Of a DNA stretch of 64,000 nucleotides, positions 32,003 through 44,100 are shown in pieces. This DNA comes from Diphasiastrum complanatum (lineage: Eukaryota > Streptophyta > Lycopodiopsida > Lycopodiales > Lycopodiaceae), in assembly GCA_029204225.1 (NCBI GenBank), contig CM055106.1, positions 5,530,361-5,594,360 on the forward strand, given 5' to 3'. Positions within the stretch are counted from its first letter, which is position 1. Each line of letters opens with the position of its first letter. The notes beneath the pieces are model-generated. The model saw only the letters and a program-made list of their open reading frames with translations, was not told the origin of the DNA and did no database searches. The translations under genes were made by a program, and so were the position numbers.

Positions 32003-32450
32003 CTTCATCAGATAAACCAGAGACCCTAGCCGAAACAATTAACTCCAAGGATGCTGTGAAGTGGCAAGAAGCTATGGAAAGCGATTACAACTCACTTTTG
32101 ACGAACCAGACATGGACACTGGTCAACTTCCCCACTCACAAGAGAGTTATCGACAACAAGTGAATCTTCAAGAAGAAGATCAACTCAAATGGTTCCATTG
32201 CAAAATAGAAAGCACGTTTGGTGGCTAAAGGTTTCACTCAAATCCATGGAGCTTTAATCTCGTTGTCAAAATGCAGTCAATTAGGACACTGATTGCATTA
32301 GCAGTTTGAAGGCCTCGAAATGCGTCAAATGAATGTCAAGACAACATTTTTCAACAGCTACGTCGAAGAGGAAGTGTATACCTTCCAACCGGAAGGATTC
32401 GAAGTCAAAGGCCAAGAGCACAAAGTGTGCAAGCTGCACAAAGCAATTTA
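32003..32450 (+). pseudogene. Copia reverse transcriptase fragment
   Basis: The plus strand encodes WQEAMESDYNSLLTNQTW, then after a stop [11 protein letters not shown], then IRTLIALAV, QMNVKTTFFNSYVEEEVY and EVKGQEHKVCKLHKAI. These are N-terminal copia polymerase blocks in order. Stops occur at the K-to-stop positions near 32160 and 32206 and elsewhere, and motif A reads MNVK where MDVK is catalytic. The fragment starts and ends abruptly and has no LTRs. Confidence 0.85.
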
Positions 32451-32459
32451 GTCTAACAC

Positions 32460-33060
32460 TACCTTCACCTTCGATCATGTGTGAGCTGTTGTCTTCGAGG
32501 TGGACGAATTTCTTGGTGTTGTAGGCCGATTAATTGATAAACCATTCTTGATGGCTTGTCATTTGTTGATTTATTGGAATTTGCTGATTTATCTATATCT
32601 CTTCCACTACTACTTGACTAGCTCTAGGTTCTCTGTTTATAATCTTATACCATATCTCAATTTCATTCATTGTGCAGATTCAATAGGGAGTGGAGGCTTA
32701 TGGCAATAGTAGATCTGAGTGGATACTGAAAGAATTGGCGGATGATGATGGTCGGAGATTGGTGTTATGATTGGATGTACGTATGTTCAAGTAAGATGAT
32801 GGGAGCCATACAATGGTTGATTGAGTTAGAAATCAGAGTCAATCTGATATTTATTTTTATAAACTCTAAATGTGATATTATAATTATAGTACAGTTTAAA
32901 TTGGATGTACAATTTATCTAGTCTATTGTGTCTGGTTGTTACCAGGATGTGACCCATTATTGACTTATTAGTCAGGCACTTGTCTCATAGCCGGCCTAGG
33001 TTAGTTGAGTAGCCACACAGAGATAGGAAATAAGATGTACAATGTTATTTACAATACTTG
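32460..33060. other. Intergenic, nothing recognised
   Basis: There are only short frames, none with recognisable motifs. Confidence 0.5.
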
Positions 33061-33070
33061 CTATACTCAC

Positions 33071-33085
33071 GGGGGGGGGGGGGGG
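33071..33085 (+). repeat. Poly-G run (15 G)
   Basis: Fifteen consecutive G residues directly precede the possible first exon of the SET-like gene. The run could fold as a G-quadruplex. Its exact length is uncertain in sequence data of any kind. Confidence 0.9.
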
Positions 33086-33086
33086 A

Positions 33087-34527
33087 GAATGTCTCAAGTT
33101 TGCTAGTTGAATTTGGCCATATTGGGCCTGACTTTAGTTTAAACAATGTACAATGCAAAGGATTGAAAATTCGAGAAAGACGAATAGTGGCGCAACATCT
33201 GTGGAAGTTTGGAAAGCACGTTGAGGAGCTCGACATGGATTTGGAGGTATATTTTGACTATTTAGTACTTTTTCTTATCATACACATATTTATAGATTTT
33301 TTGGCAAAAAAAACTAATGCTTGTATAATGTTTCACGCTTGCAGAATAATATATTGGTGTCAATGTCTTACACGTCGATTGACAATCTTATCAACAAAAT
33401 AAGAGATATCAATTTTGGATCATCTTTGGCATTAGACGAAGATCTTGTTGATGATCATATTATTGATGTCACTAGTCACTACACACCTCATGATGGGGAA
33501 GTTATGCATCTTTCCATTCTGTACGTCACTCACTCCATCACACCTCAGATGTTTCCATGGATTCTATTCATCCCATGATATCACCACACATAGATTCTAT
33601 TCATCCCACGACACCTCACATGGATTCTATTCATCCCACAACACCTCACACAGATTCTTCTATGGATTATATTCATTCCATGATGTTACCACAAATAGAT
33701 TCCATCTATCTCATGACACCTCACATCGATTATATCCATCCCACATCACCTCACATACCTTGTGTAGAATATCCTCCTATTCCTATCTCATCTAGATCTA
33801 CTCCGTTAAAAGAACACGACTTGGATGCATTTTGATAAGATTTGAAAATGAACAACCAAATTTACATGTTGTTGACTTATCCAAGAATGTTTTACATTCA
33901 TTGACTGAGTCTCCCCTTCCTCCCTACCTAGAAGCATTGGGTAAGCCTTTTGATAGAAAAAAATAATCATGTTGGTTTGATAGAGTACCACTACCATTAT
34001 GAGGAACATCATTTTCATATTGGATTCATATGTACATGATCAAGCCTAGTGAGCACGTTCCTAACGTTGAATTGTGTTTATTTTCTTTGACTAGCATTAA
34101 TGTCCCTTTGAACAGTGTTGTCACATTAATGCCTTATGCAAGACCTCAGTACAATTGGGGTGATTGGCATGCTTCGTGTCGTCACCAATGGAGAATGCAG
34201 GGTTATGGCTTGAATGCCAACGCTTGTTTTTTGGAAGAGTATGCAAAAAGAAATGTTTTGAAATCACATCGTATGTACATTGATGGGCGTCCAAAAATAC
34301 ATGGCAATATTGCTGCATATATAAATAGTTCCATTGATCACCCTTCATTAACTAATTGTGATTTTAAGGAATGCACCAATGGAAAGGACGATTACTTTTT
34401 TAGGTACTCAAAAGGTACATACCTAATGGTATGTGCGATAAGGCCCATTAAATGTGGTGAAGAGCTATTCATCGAATATAGCTTCAATTGTCCTCGTCCA
34501 AGATGTGTACAAAAGGCTTCATGTTAA
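33087..34527 (+). CDS. Possible SET-domain gene or gene relic
   Basis: Three blocks on the plus strand look coding. Block 1 (about 33087-33246) includes VEFGHIGPDFSLNNVQC and HLWKFGKHVEELDM, then a GT donor. Block 2 (from about 33345, after TTGCAG) includes NNILVSMSYTSIDNLINKI and a histidine- and proline-rich repeat region to 33835. Block 3 (34030-34527) carries the C-terminal half of a SET-like fold: DGRPKIHGNIAAYINSS, NCDF and IRPIKCGEELFIEYSF. SET domains are lysine methyltransferases. In the family the NHS..PNC and GEEL..DY motifs bind cofactor and form the active site. Here NHS reads NSS and DY reads EY. The SET N-terminal half is not visible, and a stop near 33835 and gaps argue for decay or a wrong exon model. 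Confidence 0.4.
33555..33770 (+). repeat. Minisatellite encoding a (MDSIHPTTPH)-like repeat
   Basis: About eight degenerate units of roughly 24-33 bp contain GATTCTATTCATCCCA and CACCTCACA. In one frame they encode MDSIHP and TPHIDY type repeats within block 2 of the possible SET-like gene. Confidence 0.8.
34030..34527 (+). CDS. SET-domain C-terminal half, 165-codon frame
   Basis: The frame is open and shows YNWGDWHASCRHQWRMQGYG, ACFLEEYAKRN, the GNIAAYINSS and NCDF segment and a GEELFIEYSFN end. The nominal first codons are likely intronic or non-coding, with the domain starting around residue 35. The open frame over the conserved part suggests recent or current coding, unlike the neighbouring retroelement relics. 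Its nearest family is uncertain. Confidence 0.5.
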   Translation: MYMIKPSEHVPNVELCLFSLTSINVPLNSVVTLMPYARPQYNWGDWHASCRHQWRMQGYGLNANACFLEEYAKRNVLKSHRMYIDGRPKIHGNIAAYINSSIDHPSLTNCDFKECTNGKDDYFFRYSKGTYLMVCAIRPIKCGEELFIEYSFNCPRPRCVQKASC

Positions 34528-34539
34528 TCTAGTTCCATT

Positions 34540-35425
34540 CATATTGCTGTAGTTTTACATGCATTGTCGCACAATCGGCAGAAATGCTCCATTATTGAAG
34601 ACAAGCAAGAGAATGGCAGTCCAACTTGTCGAAGTTGGCTGACTTATCGGAAAAACCTGACTTGGCCGACTTATCGGGGAGTCCGACTTATCGACTCAAG
34701 TGACTATCATCAACAACCATCAAAAGACTATCCTGACTTCATTGACTATCGGCAACGACACGCTCGACTCATAATAGTTGAAGCCTTCTCACGTCCACTT
34801 TATGTACTTTGCAACCACTTGGACAATGAAAGTAGTAGCCACGATCTACTCTAAGATGGCGCAATAGCTAGGCGAAATAAATTCCACGTACGCTCGAGCG
34901 GCCATAGTCGCCGAGACGCCAACTTATCAGAGATAGACTTATTAGATGGCATTGATTCTTTCAGACTGATTGTCAGTGTAAGCTCGTAGCTATTACAGAT
35001 TGTAGTTAGCTTTGTGCGCACGTGGTTTCGTCCGCTATTGATTTGTGCTCAGCAACATCATCGGACTTTTATTTTTATACATTCAATCTGAATAATTTAT
35101 TGTCTCGTTTTGTGTTCAGATTTTGTTAGAGTTGCATGCTTTCCACATTATGGCTGACTCTCTAATCGATTTGTCTGACTATCTGCTCTTTTACTACCAC
35201 AATCAAACTTTGTTTTGTGTTCGCCTACGATTGTAGTAGTGCACGCACTGAGGGAATCGGTTGACCACTGCGGGCTTTGGCATTTTGCGAGTAAATCATC
35301 TGCAAGTTTTGTGAGTTTAGTGTTTTTAAATTACGTCAAATTGATAGCACATGGCATGCTACATTTTTTTTAGGTTTTTAAAAATTTATTCTGCTTCACT
35401 TTTGGGGGTGAAATCTATTTGTATT
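34540..35425. repeat. LTR-like or dispersed repeat region with GACTTATCGG words
   Basis: The stretch 34630-34760 holds repeated (C)GACTTATCGG words, and related ACTTATYAG words recur near 34920-34950. The stretch 35263-35375 matches the repeat at 3420-3540, with GCGGGYTTTGRCATTTTG..GAGTAAAT and a TAGCA...TGCTAC hairpin. No gene was seen. I suspect solo LTR material but could not find matching ends. Confidence 0.4.
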
Positions 35426-36350
35426 TGTTAGAAATTGTAAACTCTTGCAACTCTGTGACGAAGCGAAGCGAAGGTCGAAGGGCAAACAATTTGCGAATCC
35501 TCAAAGACCAAAGGACACGAAACGAAATGAAGCGAAAGAAAGACGAAGGAAAACAATTCGCACTGCCAACTGGCAGCTCAACGAGCATGGCGTATTGTAC
35601 TTCACGCTCAACTGAAAGAGTTAGCAATAACAGAGAATAACTAACTAGTTGATTAGCGTTAATCTTGTAAGGTCCAATACATAAAGTCTGAAGACATGAT
35701 TGCAGATCTGCTCACGAAGCCGCTTGATAGACCACTCTTCGCAAAGTTAAAGAAAGGCAATTGGATTAAACATAAAAAGTTGCAAGGTTCAAGAGGGAGT
35801 GTCAGAAATTGTGAACTCCTACAACTTTGTGACGAAGCGAAACGAAGTGAAGGTCGAAGGGCGAACAATTTGCGAAAGTCAAACATACCTTGAAGACCAA
35901 AGGACACGAAACGAAACGAAGCGAAAAGAAGACAAAGGAAAACAATTCGCGTGGCCAACTGATAGCTCAATGAGCGCAGAGTATTGTACTTCACGTTCAA
36001 CTGAAATAGTTAGCTATAACAAAGAATAACTAACTAGTTGAATAGCGTTAACTACTCTTGTAATTCTTTGTTTAGCTATCTTGTAGACTCCACACAATGG
36101 AGATAAATATACATTTATTGGATCAACATAAAAAGACAGAGAAGAGGAGAGAAGAGAAGAATAAGCAAGAAGATAGAGAGACGAAGATAGTTGTGCGTGA
36201 AAGTCTGCCAATGAGCAGAACACAACGATCGAACTGAGTGTAAGGCCGCTAACGAGCGAGACACTGACCAAACTCACTCGAAAACCAAAAATAGATAATA
36301 CAATCCCTCTCTTCTCCATCTCCTTGCTTTTCGTCATCTTGATTGCTAGA
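35426..36350 (+). mobile_element. Collapsed copia element: partial LTR, pol end, LTR
   Basis: A partial LTR (about 35426-35671, start TGTTAGAAATTG) is followed directly by the last residues of a copia polyprotein, then by a polypurine tract and a fuller LTR that starts TGTCAGAAATTG at 35800. The first LTR breaks off in the middle at CTTGTAA, exactly where pol sequence begins. The element has therefore lost everything between U3 of the 5' LTR and the RNase H end. The exact 3' end of the second LTR (about 36350) is uncertain. Confidence 0.75.
35672..35799 (+). pseudogene. Copia RNase H C-terminal remnant and polypurine tract
   Basis: The plus strand encodes YIKSEDMIADLLTKPLDRPLF and LKKGNWIK, the standard end of a copia polyprotein (the family pattern is ADILTKPL). 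It is followed by CAAGAGGGAG, a polypurine tract touching the LTR at 35800. Confidence 0.85.
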
Positions 36351-36359
36351 ATGGTTTAT

Positions 36360-37030
36360 GTTCTATGATCTGTAGTCGCATGCTTAGGGTCCTAAAAGCT
36401 TTCGCAGAAAAAAAAAATGAAAGAAAATTCGAAAAGAATCAGTTTCCGAAGCAAAATCACGACAATAAAGATTATCATGTTGTTTATTTTCTTACTGGCT
36501 AAAAGATATGTCTGCAAATCATGTTGTCTACAAATTACCACATAATGTCCTATATCATTGAGAACGTAGAAAACTTAATCACTTCAATTTTACATTTAGC
36601 AAGCTATAACATTTTTGTGTATAGCCAAGGATTGATGTATGACCATACATTAAAAGACATGATGGTATGTGGCCAAGCCTATGATAGGTATCATAAAATC
36701 AACGTTGGTTAAAAAAAAATATTGTATGTTCTAGATGGAGGCTATAATTAACTATTAAACTTATGTTGAGATGATGAAATAATAAAATATTTTCATTTTT
36801 TATTTAATTTTATCAACCGATAGTAATTCCAATTCACCAAAGCATAATAATTTGACAGAATGATCATTTGATTTTTAATCCATACTCACGATCAAATAAT
36901 AATCATTTTATTAGTAATCCACACTTATTCAAAACCTAAATAAAAATCTCATTTACTTCTAAATTAATCACAAGGTTGCTTGTTTATCAACATATTTTCA
37001 CAATAGATTTGAAAAAAGAAAATTACAATA
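36360..37030. other. AT-rich intergenic DNA, nothing recognised
   Basis: Very AT-rich, short frames only. Confidence 0.5.
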
Positions 37031-37039
37031 AATTTATTT

Positions 37040-37430
37040 TGCCACGCATGGCAAATTTTGCCACACACGTGACAATATCAAAATCAAAATCTTTGTAACT
37101 TTTGCCACGCGTGGCAAATCTCTAGAGATACATGCCACATGAGAGGCGATTAAATAACAGCCATGCGTGGCACTTCCACGCGTGGCTCTACCACTCCAAG
37201 ATTTTTGGCGCTCATTTTTTGATTTTTTATTTTAAAAAAATTTGCGTGGCACTACCAGGCGAAATTTTTTTATATTGCCGGACCCCACCTCCAGCTTGGA
37301 TTTCACCAACAGGGTCTACGGAAAATATTTTGGCATGGATGTGCCATGCGTGGCAGAGCCACGCCAAAAACAATTTTCAAAATTTCAACTAAGTATCGAG
37401 TTCGCGTGGCAAAGTCACGTGGCAAAACGC
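37040..37430. repeat. Cluster of GCCACG/CGTGGC words and palindromes
   Basis: About a dozen copies of CGTGGC or GCCACG occur in 390 bp. They include the perfect 16-bp palindrome TTGCCACGCGTGGCAA (37102-37117), degenerate GCCACGCATGGC and GCCATGCGTGGC forms, and GTCACGTGGCA near 37410, which also matches the plant G-box/ABRE pattern. The surroundings are AT-rich. No terminal inverted repeat or target duplication was found. Confidence 0.75.
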
Positions 37431-37459
37431 CCATATGTGTAGTTGTGGTAGTAGCCGAT

Positions 37460-39530
37460 GGAGGTGAATTCACTACACAATTCTGCAGAGGACTGTGAGA
37501 TCAAGTCCAAGATCAATGGACAGCTAGGATGTGTTGTTGAAGGACAAGATGTGGGCCATTAGATTTATCTCACAATATCACTCTCCCAATCAAGCATAAA
37601 CTCTACAAAGAAGAAGTTGATGTAGTAGATGGAAGATCATGTGTCACAAGCTTGCCTCCACTACATTGTACAAGGCTTGAAAGCTGCCAAGTTTGCCATA
37701 AAGCTAGCAAGTCAATCATGTGTGCGGCCTAAAGGAATTCTAGAAGACATATTAGTAAAGATAGCAGAGGTACAATTTGTCATCACATTTGTGGTGATGG
37801 ATGTTCCTAAAACACCCATTGCCTATCGAATTTTGTTGGGTTTACCCTGGTTGTGAATTGCGCAAGTAGTTCACGATTAGAAAACTGACAAAATCACATT
37901 CGAGAATAGAGAGCAAGTAGTAAAAGTGGATCCCTCCATATGAGCAGTGAAGCTTGTACCACCTAAAGTTGATGACAATTCTTCCACAACTGACGAAAGC
38001 ATTGATGGCTTAAGAGCAACAATGAGTGTTCATTATGATTCATAAACTGACACAATTTTGTGGATGAATGCATTGGCAATAGTTGCATGTATGGTTGGGC
38101 ATACACGTCATCTAGATCTAGACCCAAATTTAGAACCGAGCATATCACCACCACCACGAGGACTCACCCTAGAGATGCCTATCTCATACGGGGTGAACAT
38201 GATGAACATAACATGGCTGTTGATGGAAACCATTCTAGAACATGTTAAAGATGATTTAGTTACTTGGCAACATGCATTGTCGTATGACAGGGAAGTTGAG
38301 TTAATAGATGAGCAGATTCTACGCCACATCGATCCTACACATTATGGAGTTCAATGAATACAAGCTCAACCACCTTAGAAGGCCCCAAGTGCTATAGTCT
38401 CAAAGAAGCCACCATCGAAAGCACAACCACCAAAGAAAACCAACAAAAGCAAATATATAATCAAGTGATTAAGTGAATAAACTTACCGGAGAGGCCATAG
38501 TCACAGTGGATGTTGACATTTGGATGTAGAAGCGAATGTCAAAGAGCCTCACTAGAAAGCACGCCAAGATCAACAACCGTCAACGAGATACGTGAAAAAA
38601 GAAAGCTGGTTAGCCTCTAGCTCAAGGGTCATCAAACCAAGCTTCTACATCAACTTCAAGGATGTCAAAAGCAATGCAAAAATTATCACTCATGAATCAA
38701 ACTAAGATCAATCTTTTGAAGGAAGAAATGAGTAAGGAACCAACCCATGATGTGCTAGAAAACTTCAAAAGCTACACCTTAGATGATGTGGTGACGGGAG
38801 CCTGATGCAAATAAGAAAACAAAGCTTACGAGGGACTGGCTCACACACAACTGATGAATTTAGTAGAGGCAGGAGAAGAAGACAAGATTGTTCGTGTAGG
38901 AGCACAACTCATGCCCTCACAATTCACCAAGATGCAGAGGTTACTGTTGGAATATAAAGATTGGTTTGCATGGTCTTACAAGGATCTAAAGGAAATTCCA
39001 TTATCTGTAGTCAAATATATCATACCTTTGGTTAAAGGAGCAACTCCCAATGTGAGCCGATATAAACCTAAACCCAAACTACACCGAGTTGATCAAACAA
39101 GAGTTGCATAAATTGCTCGATGCCAATTTTATCTATGAAATCAAGCACACATAATGGTGTTATCCATAGTCATTGTCTCCAAGAAGAATGAAAAAATGCG
39201 GATTTGTGTCAATTAAAGGCACTTAGCGCTGTGACATGGAAGGACGACTTTCTCTTACCGTTCATAGAAAGCGTATTGGATTGAGTAGCTAGAGCGAAAG
39301 CCTACAATTTTTTGGACAACTTTAGCAGCTACAACCAATCAAGATGGCACCTAAGGATCAACACAAGACAACATTTGCTACTGAATGGGGTACATATTCC
39401 TACAAGGTTATGTCATTTGGTCTTTGTAGTGCCCTGACCACATTTCAACTCATCATGTAGATGGCATTCAAAGAATACTTACAGAAGTACCTAGAGATAT
39501 TATTGTTGGATATTTCCAAATAATCGATCT
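37460..39530 (+). pseudogene. Gypsy pol fragment (protease, spacer, reverse transcriptase start)
   Basis: On the plus strand the order is a protease-end block (LASQSCVRPKGILEDILVK, VVMDVPKT, YRILLGLPWL at 37700-37856), a decayed spacer, then reverse transcriptase blocks FAWSYKDLKEIP at about 38960, a frameshifted ANFIYEIKHT and VSKKNEKMRI region near 39120-39200, and KTTFATEWGTYSYKVMSFGLCSALTTFQ near 39365-39450. Many stops and phase changes are present. The catalytic YxDD region, RNase H and integrase are not seen. No LTRs could be assigned. Confidence 0.75.
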
Positions 39531-40079
39531 TTAATCTACATCTGTTCATCTATCCAATTCTATAGTTTTACTCATGTTTTTTCATAGTTTGAAAAAATAC
39601 ACAGGAATGGCTAACAATCGAGTTCGACAACGACAAAGAAAATCAAAGATGTTCGAACTGTCAAATGTTAACATAACTTGTTTCCACTTGTTTTGAAGCT
39701 AATGGTTTTTGCAAGTAGTTTGTGGGAAGCCCAACTGGATAAGTGACAACGCAATATGGCTAAGTTCCAATTGCGATCTACGACCAAACAACTATCTTCA
39801 ACTATCATTTGGATAAGCCTAAACGACATTCATAACTCGTATAAATAGTTGATCACTTTCTAAACTTCTTTTTCATCTTTTTGACATATTGATCATGGAG
39901 ATTAATATAGCGCATTGCTAGAAACGCTTATTGCTTATTAGTTGAAGTGTCAGACAAAGTTAATTAGGAGAGTTTTCTCCTATATCAAGTTTGGGTTTGA
40001 TCATTTTAAAAAAAATTGTGTGATTATGTCTTTTTGAAAGAGATGTGAGAGTGTCATGATGAACCTAAGAAGAAGGGTG
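39531..40079. other. Intergenic, nothing recognised
   Basis: No domain-bearing frames or terminal repeats were found. Confidence 0.45.
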
Positions 40080-40310
40080 ACCGTCGACTATGTTTCATGT
40101 TGTACATGAAAATTGAGACAAGAAGCGAAAGAAGCTGGATGAGAAAGTTGAACAAGGATTTCTTGTTGGATACGATGTACACATAGGTTGTACATGCCAG
40201 AGACCAATAAGATCAAGACCATCAGAGATGTAAAATTTGACGAAGCTAGAACAATGGCCGATGGAGATCCTGTTAGTTACAAGCTAAGATTCACGAGCTA
40301 TGCTAGAACG
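40080..40310 (+). pseudogene. Copia integrase C-terminal fragment
   Basis: In shifting frames the plus strand encodes KLDEKVEQGFLVGYDVHIG, MPETNKIKTIRDVKFDEA and MADGDPVSYKL. These closely parallel the C-terminal integrase blocks of copia-2 (KLDEKTEQGFLVGF, KVVRDVKFDE, MADSDLVGYE), so the fragment belongs to the same or a sister family. Confidence 0.75.
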
Positions 40311-40656
40311 CAGGACTTAAGCTAGAAAGCAAGAAGAGAGAATGCTTAAGGAGGCTAAAGAGGAGCGATCATCATAAATTGAATAAAGGAATACAATGTT
40401 GCCCTATATATACCCTCTCCCTGAATCAAATAGAGGATTCAAAAAAAGGGAGGGAATAGGATTTGGAGGGAAAATAGTGCGCCTTCCCAATAGGAGGACC
40501 CCCACTCCAAATCAACGTGACCAAGTCCTAGAAATATGACCAAATATGGCCCAAGGCCAGATATGAATAAAAAGGGCCCTTAGACCTGCTTATGCATAAT
40601 AACGAATAAAATAATGGATGCGGCGAATGTAATGAGCCAAGTCGATAACTCTTCCC

Positions 40657-41142
40657 TGTTAAAAATTCACAATTCTAGCTTGACTAGTTTTGGTCATATG
40701 ACTTGTAAATAGTTAGATGGTCATGATGTGGCTTGTCACATGTGCCAAATAGCATAGGATTCCATTCATAAGGATGTTCTCAAGTAGACCTAAGTGTTAG
40801 AACCTTTGTAATGAGTCCAAATTATGCTTAGATACAAGGGAGAAAAAATAGGAGCTATTTTTGGTAATTTTTGCATTGTTGAGGGATCTCCAAGATTCCA
40901 ACCCTAACTTGGTAGGGATGAAAGATCCACCAAAATTAGGATTAGGGATAGGTTTAGGGCTACTCATACCTGCCCAAAACCATGATGGATCATGTATATA
41001 TAGGTGATGATATGTCACCAAAATCAATCAAGCAATTTCATGTTTTTTCTCTCATAATGGTGGAATTGCTCTCTATGTTCATAATTGTTTGAGTACTTGT
41101 GATTACTAATGATTATAGGATTGAATATAGGTCTGGTGTACA
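40657..41142 (+). repeat. Copia-3 5' LTR
   Basis: It begins TGTTAAAAATTCAC and ends GTGTACA. It is followed by GTACTCAGACTGTGGGAGG, a decayed form of the primer-site region that follows the right LTR copy. A TATATATAGG box lies near 40996. Confidence 0.8.
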
Positions 41143-44100
41143 GTACTCAGACTGTGGGAGGCCGTACTTTCACGGCAAAGGATCAACATCCAAGATGTCT
41201 ACAAAGCTTGAGGATCAAGAAGGACCCTCAAAGACATCTCCATCAACCACCAAAGTCAAGAAGGACAAATCAAAGGTGAAGTGCTACTATTGTAGCAAGA
41301 TGGGGCATTATGCCTCGGAATGCTTCAAGAGGAAGCAAGATCAAAGCCAAGCCAACATGAGCAAAGAGGAGGAGGAGGAGAGTTCACATGAGGACTCTCT
41401 CATGATGTCCATATTTTCTTCAACAAGCTTCAAAGGAGAAGATCCTTGGTGGATTGACTCGGGTGCTAGTTCACACATGACTAGTAAAAGGGAGTTTTTC
41501 TCTTCTCTCTTATCTTATGATGGACCTATAAAGTCTATCTATACAGCAAATGATGAAGCTTGTAAGATTGAAGGAGTTGGTAGCATTCCCCTTTGCTTAG
41601 GATCTTCCAAAAAGATCAACATAGAAGGTGTTTTGTACATTCCTACAATAACAAAGAATCTACTAAGTGTTGGCCAAATGGTAGACAATGGTTTCAATGT
41701 TGACTTTGCTTCAAATGAATGTTTCATCAAGAAGAAGAGTAAGATAGTGGCTAAGGGCACTAGACTTGGCAAACTTTATAAGTTGGATGCATTTGTGGAT
41801 ACTAATGTTGTCATGTTGGCCGAGAAGAGCAAGATATCTACCTTTACTTTATGGCACAAAAGACTTGGACATGTCAACTCGGGTTCCATGGAGGCTATGA
41901 TCAAGGAGGAGTATGCTTTAGGCCTACCAAGGTCTATTGGGAAGGAAGACAAGGTTTGTGAAGCTTGTGCCTTATCCAAGGCACATAAGAAGGTGTTTCC
42001 TAACTCCATCACAAAGTCATCTCATCCTCTTGAGCTCATACACTCGGATGTGCACATTGCTAGCACCAAATCTAATGGAGGTTCATCCATGTTTTTAACC
42101 TTCATTGACGACTACTCAAGATATTGTTGGGTGTTCTTACTTTCCTTCAAGTCTCAAGTATTTGATACTTTTGTAAAGTTCAAGTTGTTTGTGGAAAAGC
42201 ATCATAATCATGGCATCAAGATTCTTAGAAGTGACAATGGTGGAGAATTCATCTCCAATGAGTTCAAGGCCTTTTGTGAGGAGGAAGGGATCAAGAAAGA
42301 GGCTTCTTGTCCTTACACTCCTCAACAAAATGGAGTTGCTGAAAGAAGGAATAGAACATTATGTGGATGTTCTAAGGCTTTAAGATTAGATGCTTGTTTG
42401 TCCAAATCCTTTTGGGGTGAGTCTCTTGTATGTGCAAACTACTTGATGAATAGGGTGTCTTGCAAAGCATTTGAAGGCAAAACTCCTTATGAGATGTTGT
42501 ATGGAAAGAAACCCAATCTTAATCACTTGAAAGTTTTTGGGTGTATATGTTATGTGCATGTGCCATTGGAAACAAGAACCAAGGAGGATCCATCTTCCAC
42601 AAGAGGGATCATGCTTGGATATGCAAGCTCAAGCAAGGGCTACAAAGTCTATCTCCCATCCTTGAACAAATTTGTTGTTTCAAGGGATGTCATCTTTGAT
42701 GAACATCATATGCATATGCTTGAAGAAGGCTCAAGTGCTCCAACAATCAAGAAGAAAATGGCCGAGGAGCAAGATCTTGGTTTTGAGGAGGAGCTCATGG
42801 AGGAGCAAGCACCAAACCCACCTATCACACCAAGGAGATCTTCAAGGGCAAAAGTGAAGCCATCAAAACTCACATATCAAGGCAAAGGACAGCAAGTTGA
42901 GGGTATCTCATCCACTTCTTATGCTTTATCTAGTTTTGAAGAACCATCTAATGTTGAAGATGCATTGAACTCCAAAGAATGGTATAAAGCTATGTTGGAT
43001 GAGTATGATGCCTTGATTGAGAATGAAACTTGGTTGCTTGTTGAGAGACCTCAAAGAAATGTAATAGGATGCAAGTGGGTCTTCAAGCTTAAGTTGAATG
43101 CAAATGGGAGTGTTAACAAACATAAAGCAAGATTAGTTGCAAAAGGTTATGCTCAAGAGAGAGGGATAGACTATGAGGAAACTTTTGCACCCGTGGCCAA
43201 GATGGTCACAATAAGGCTAATCATTGCACTTGCATCACATTTTGGATGGATTCTATGTCAAATGGATGTCTCTAATGCTTTTTTGAATGGTTTTTTGGAA
43301 GAGGATATCTATATGGAGCAGCCACAAGGGTTCATCAAGCATGGAATGGAGAACAAAGTATGCCATCTCCAAAGAAGCATCTATGGCTTGAAGCAAGCCT
43401 CGAGATCTTGGAATTCAAGACTACATTGCTATCTTATTTCACTTTCTTTTGTTCAAAGTGAATATAGTCCCACTCTTTACATTAAGTTTGATGATGTTGG
43501 TATTGTACTTTTACTCATTTATGTAGATGACATCATCATTAGTGGAAATAGTGTTGATGGTATTGAAAAAATCAAGATAGATCTATCCTTAGAGTTCAAG
43601 ATGGTAGATCTAGGGTGTCTTCACTTCATCTTAGGCATAGAAGTACTTAGAGGGTCTGATTTTATCTTTATAAGTCAAGTAAACTATGCTCAAAGTCTTT
43701 TGAAGAAGTTTAAGATGGAAGTATGCAAAAGTGTTGACACACCAATGGAGCAAGATGTAAAAGTGCCAAATGAAGATGATGAAAGATCCTTTATGGACAT
43801 CACTTTGTTTAGGCAACTTATAGGTTCCTTAATGTGGATCACTATAACTAGACCAGATCTTAGCTTTAGTGTATTTAGGTTGAGCCAATCCATGCAAAAG
43901 CCATTGAATATCCATTGGAAAAAGGCTAAGAGGATTCTAAGATACATTTCGGGTACATTGGATTTTGGGATTCTATATAGAGGAGATGTGATTAACCTTC
44001 ATGCATTTAGTGATTCAGATTTTGCAGGGGACAAGAGGGATAGGAAATCAACAAGTGCCTATTCAACTTTCATAGGAGAAGGTGTGGTTTCATGGCTTTC

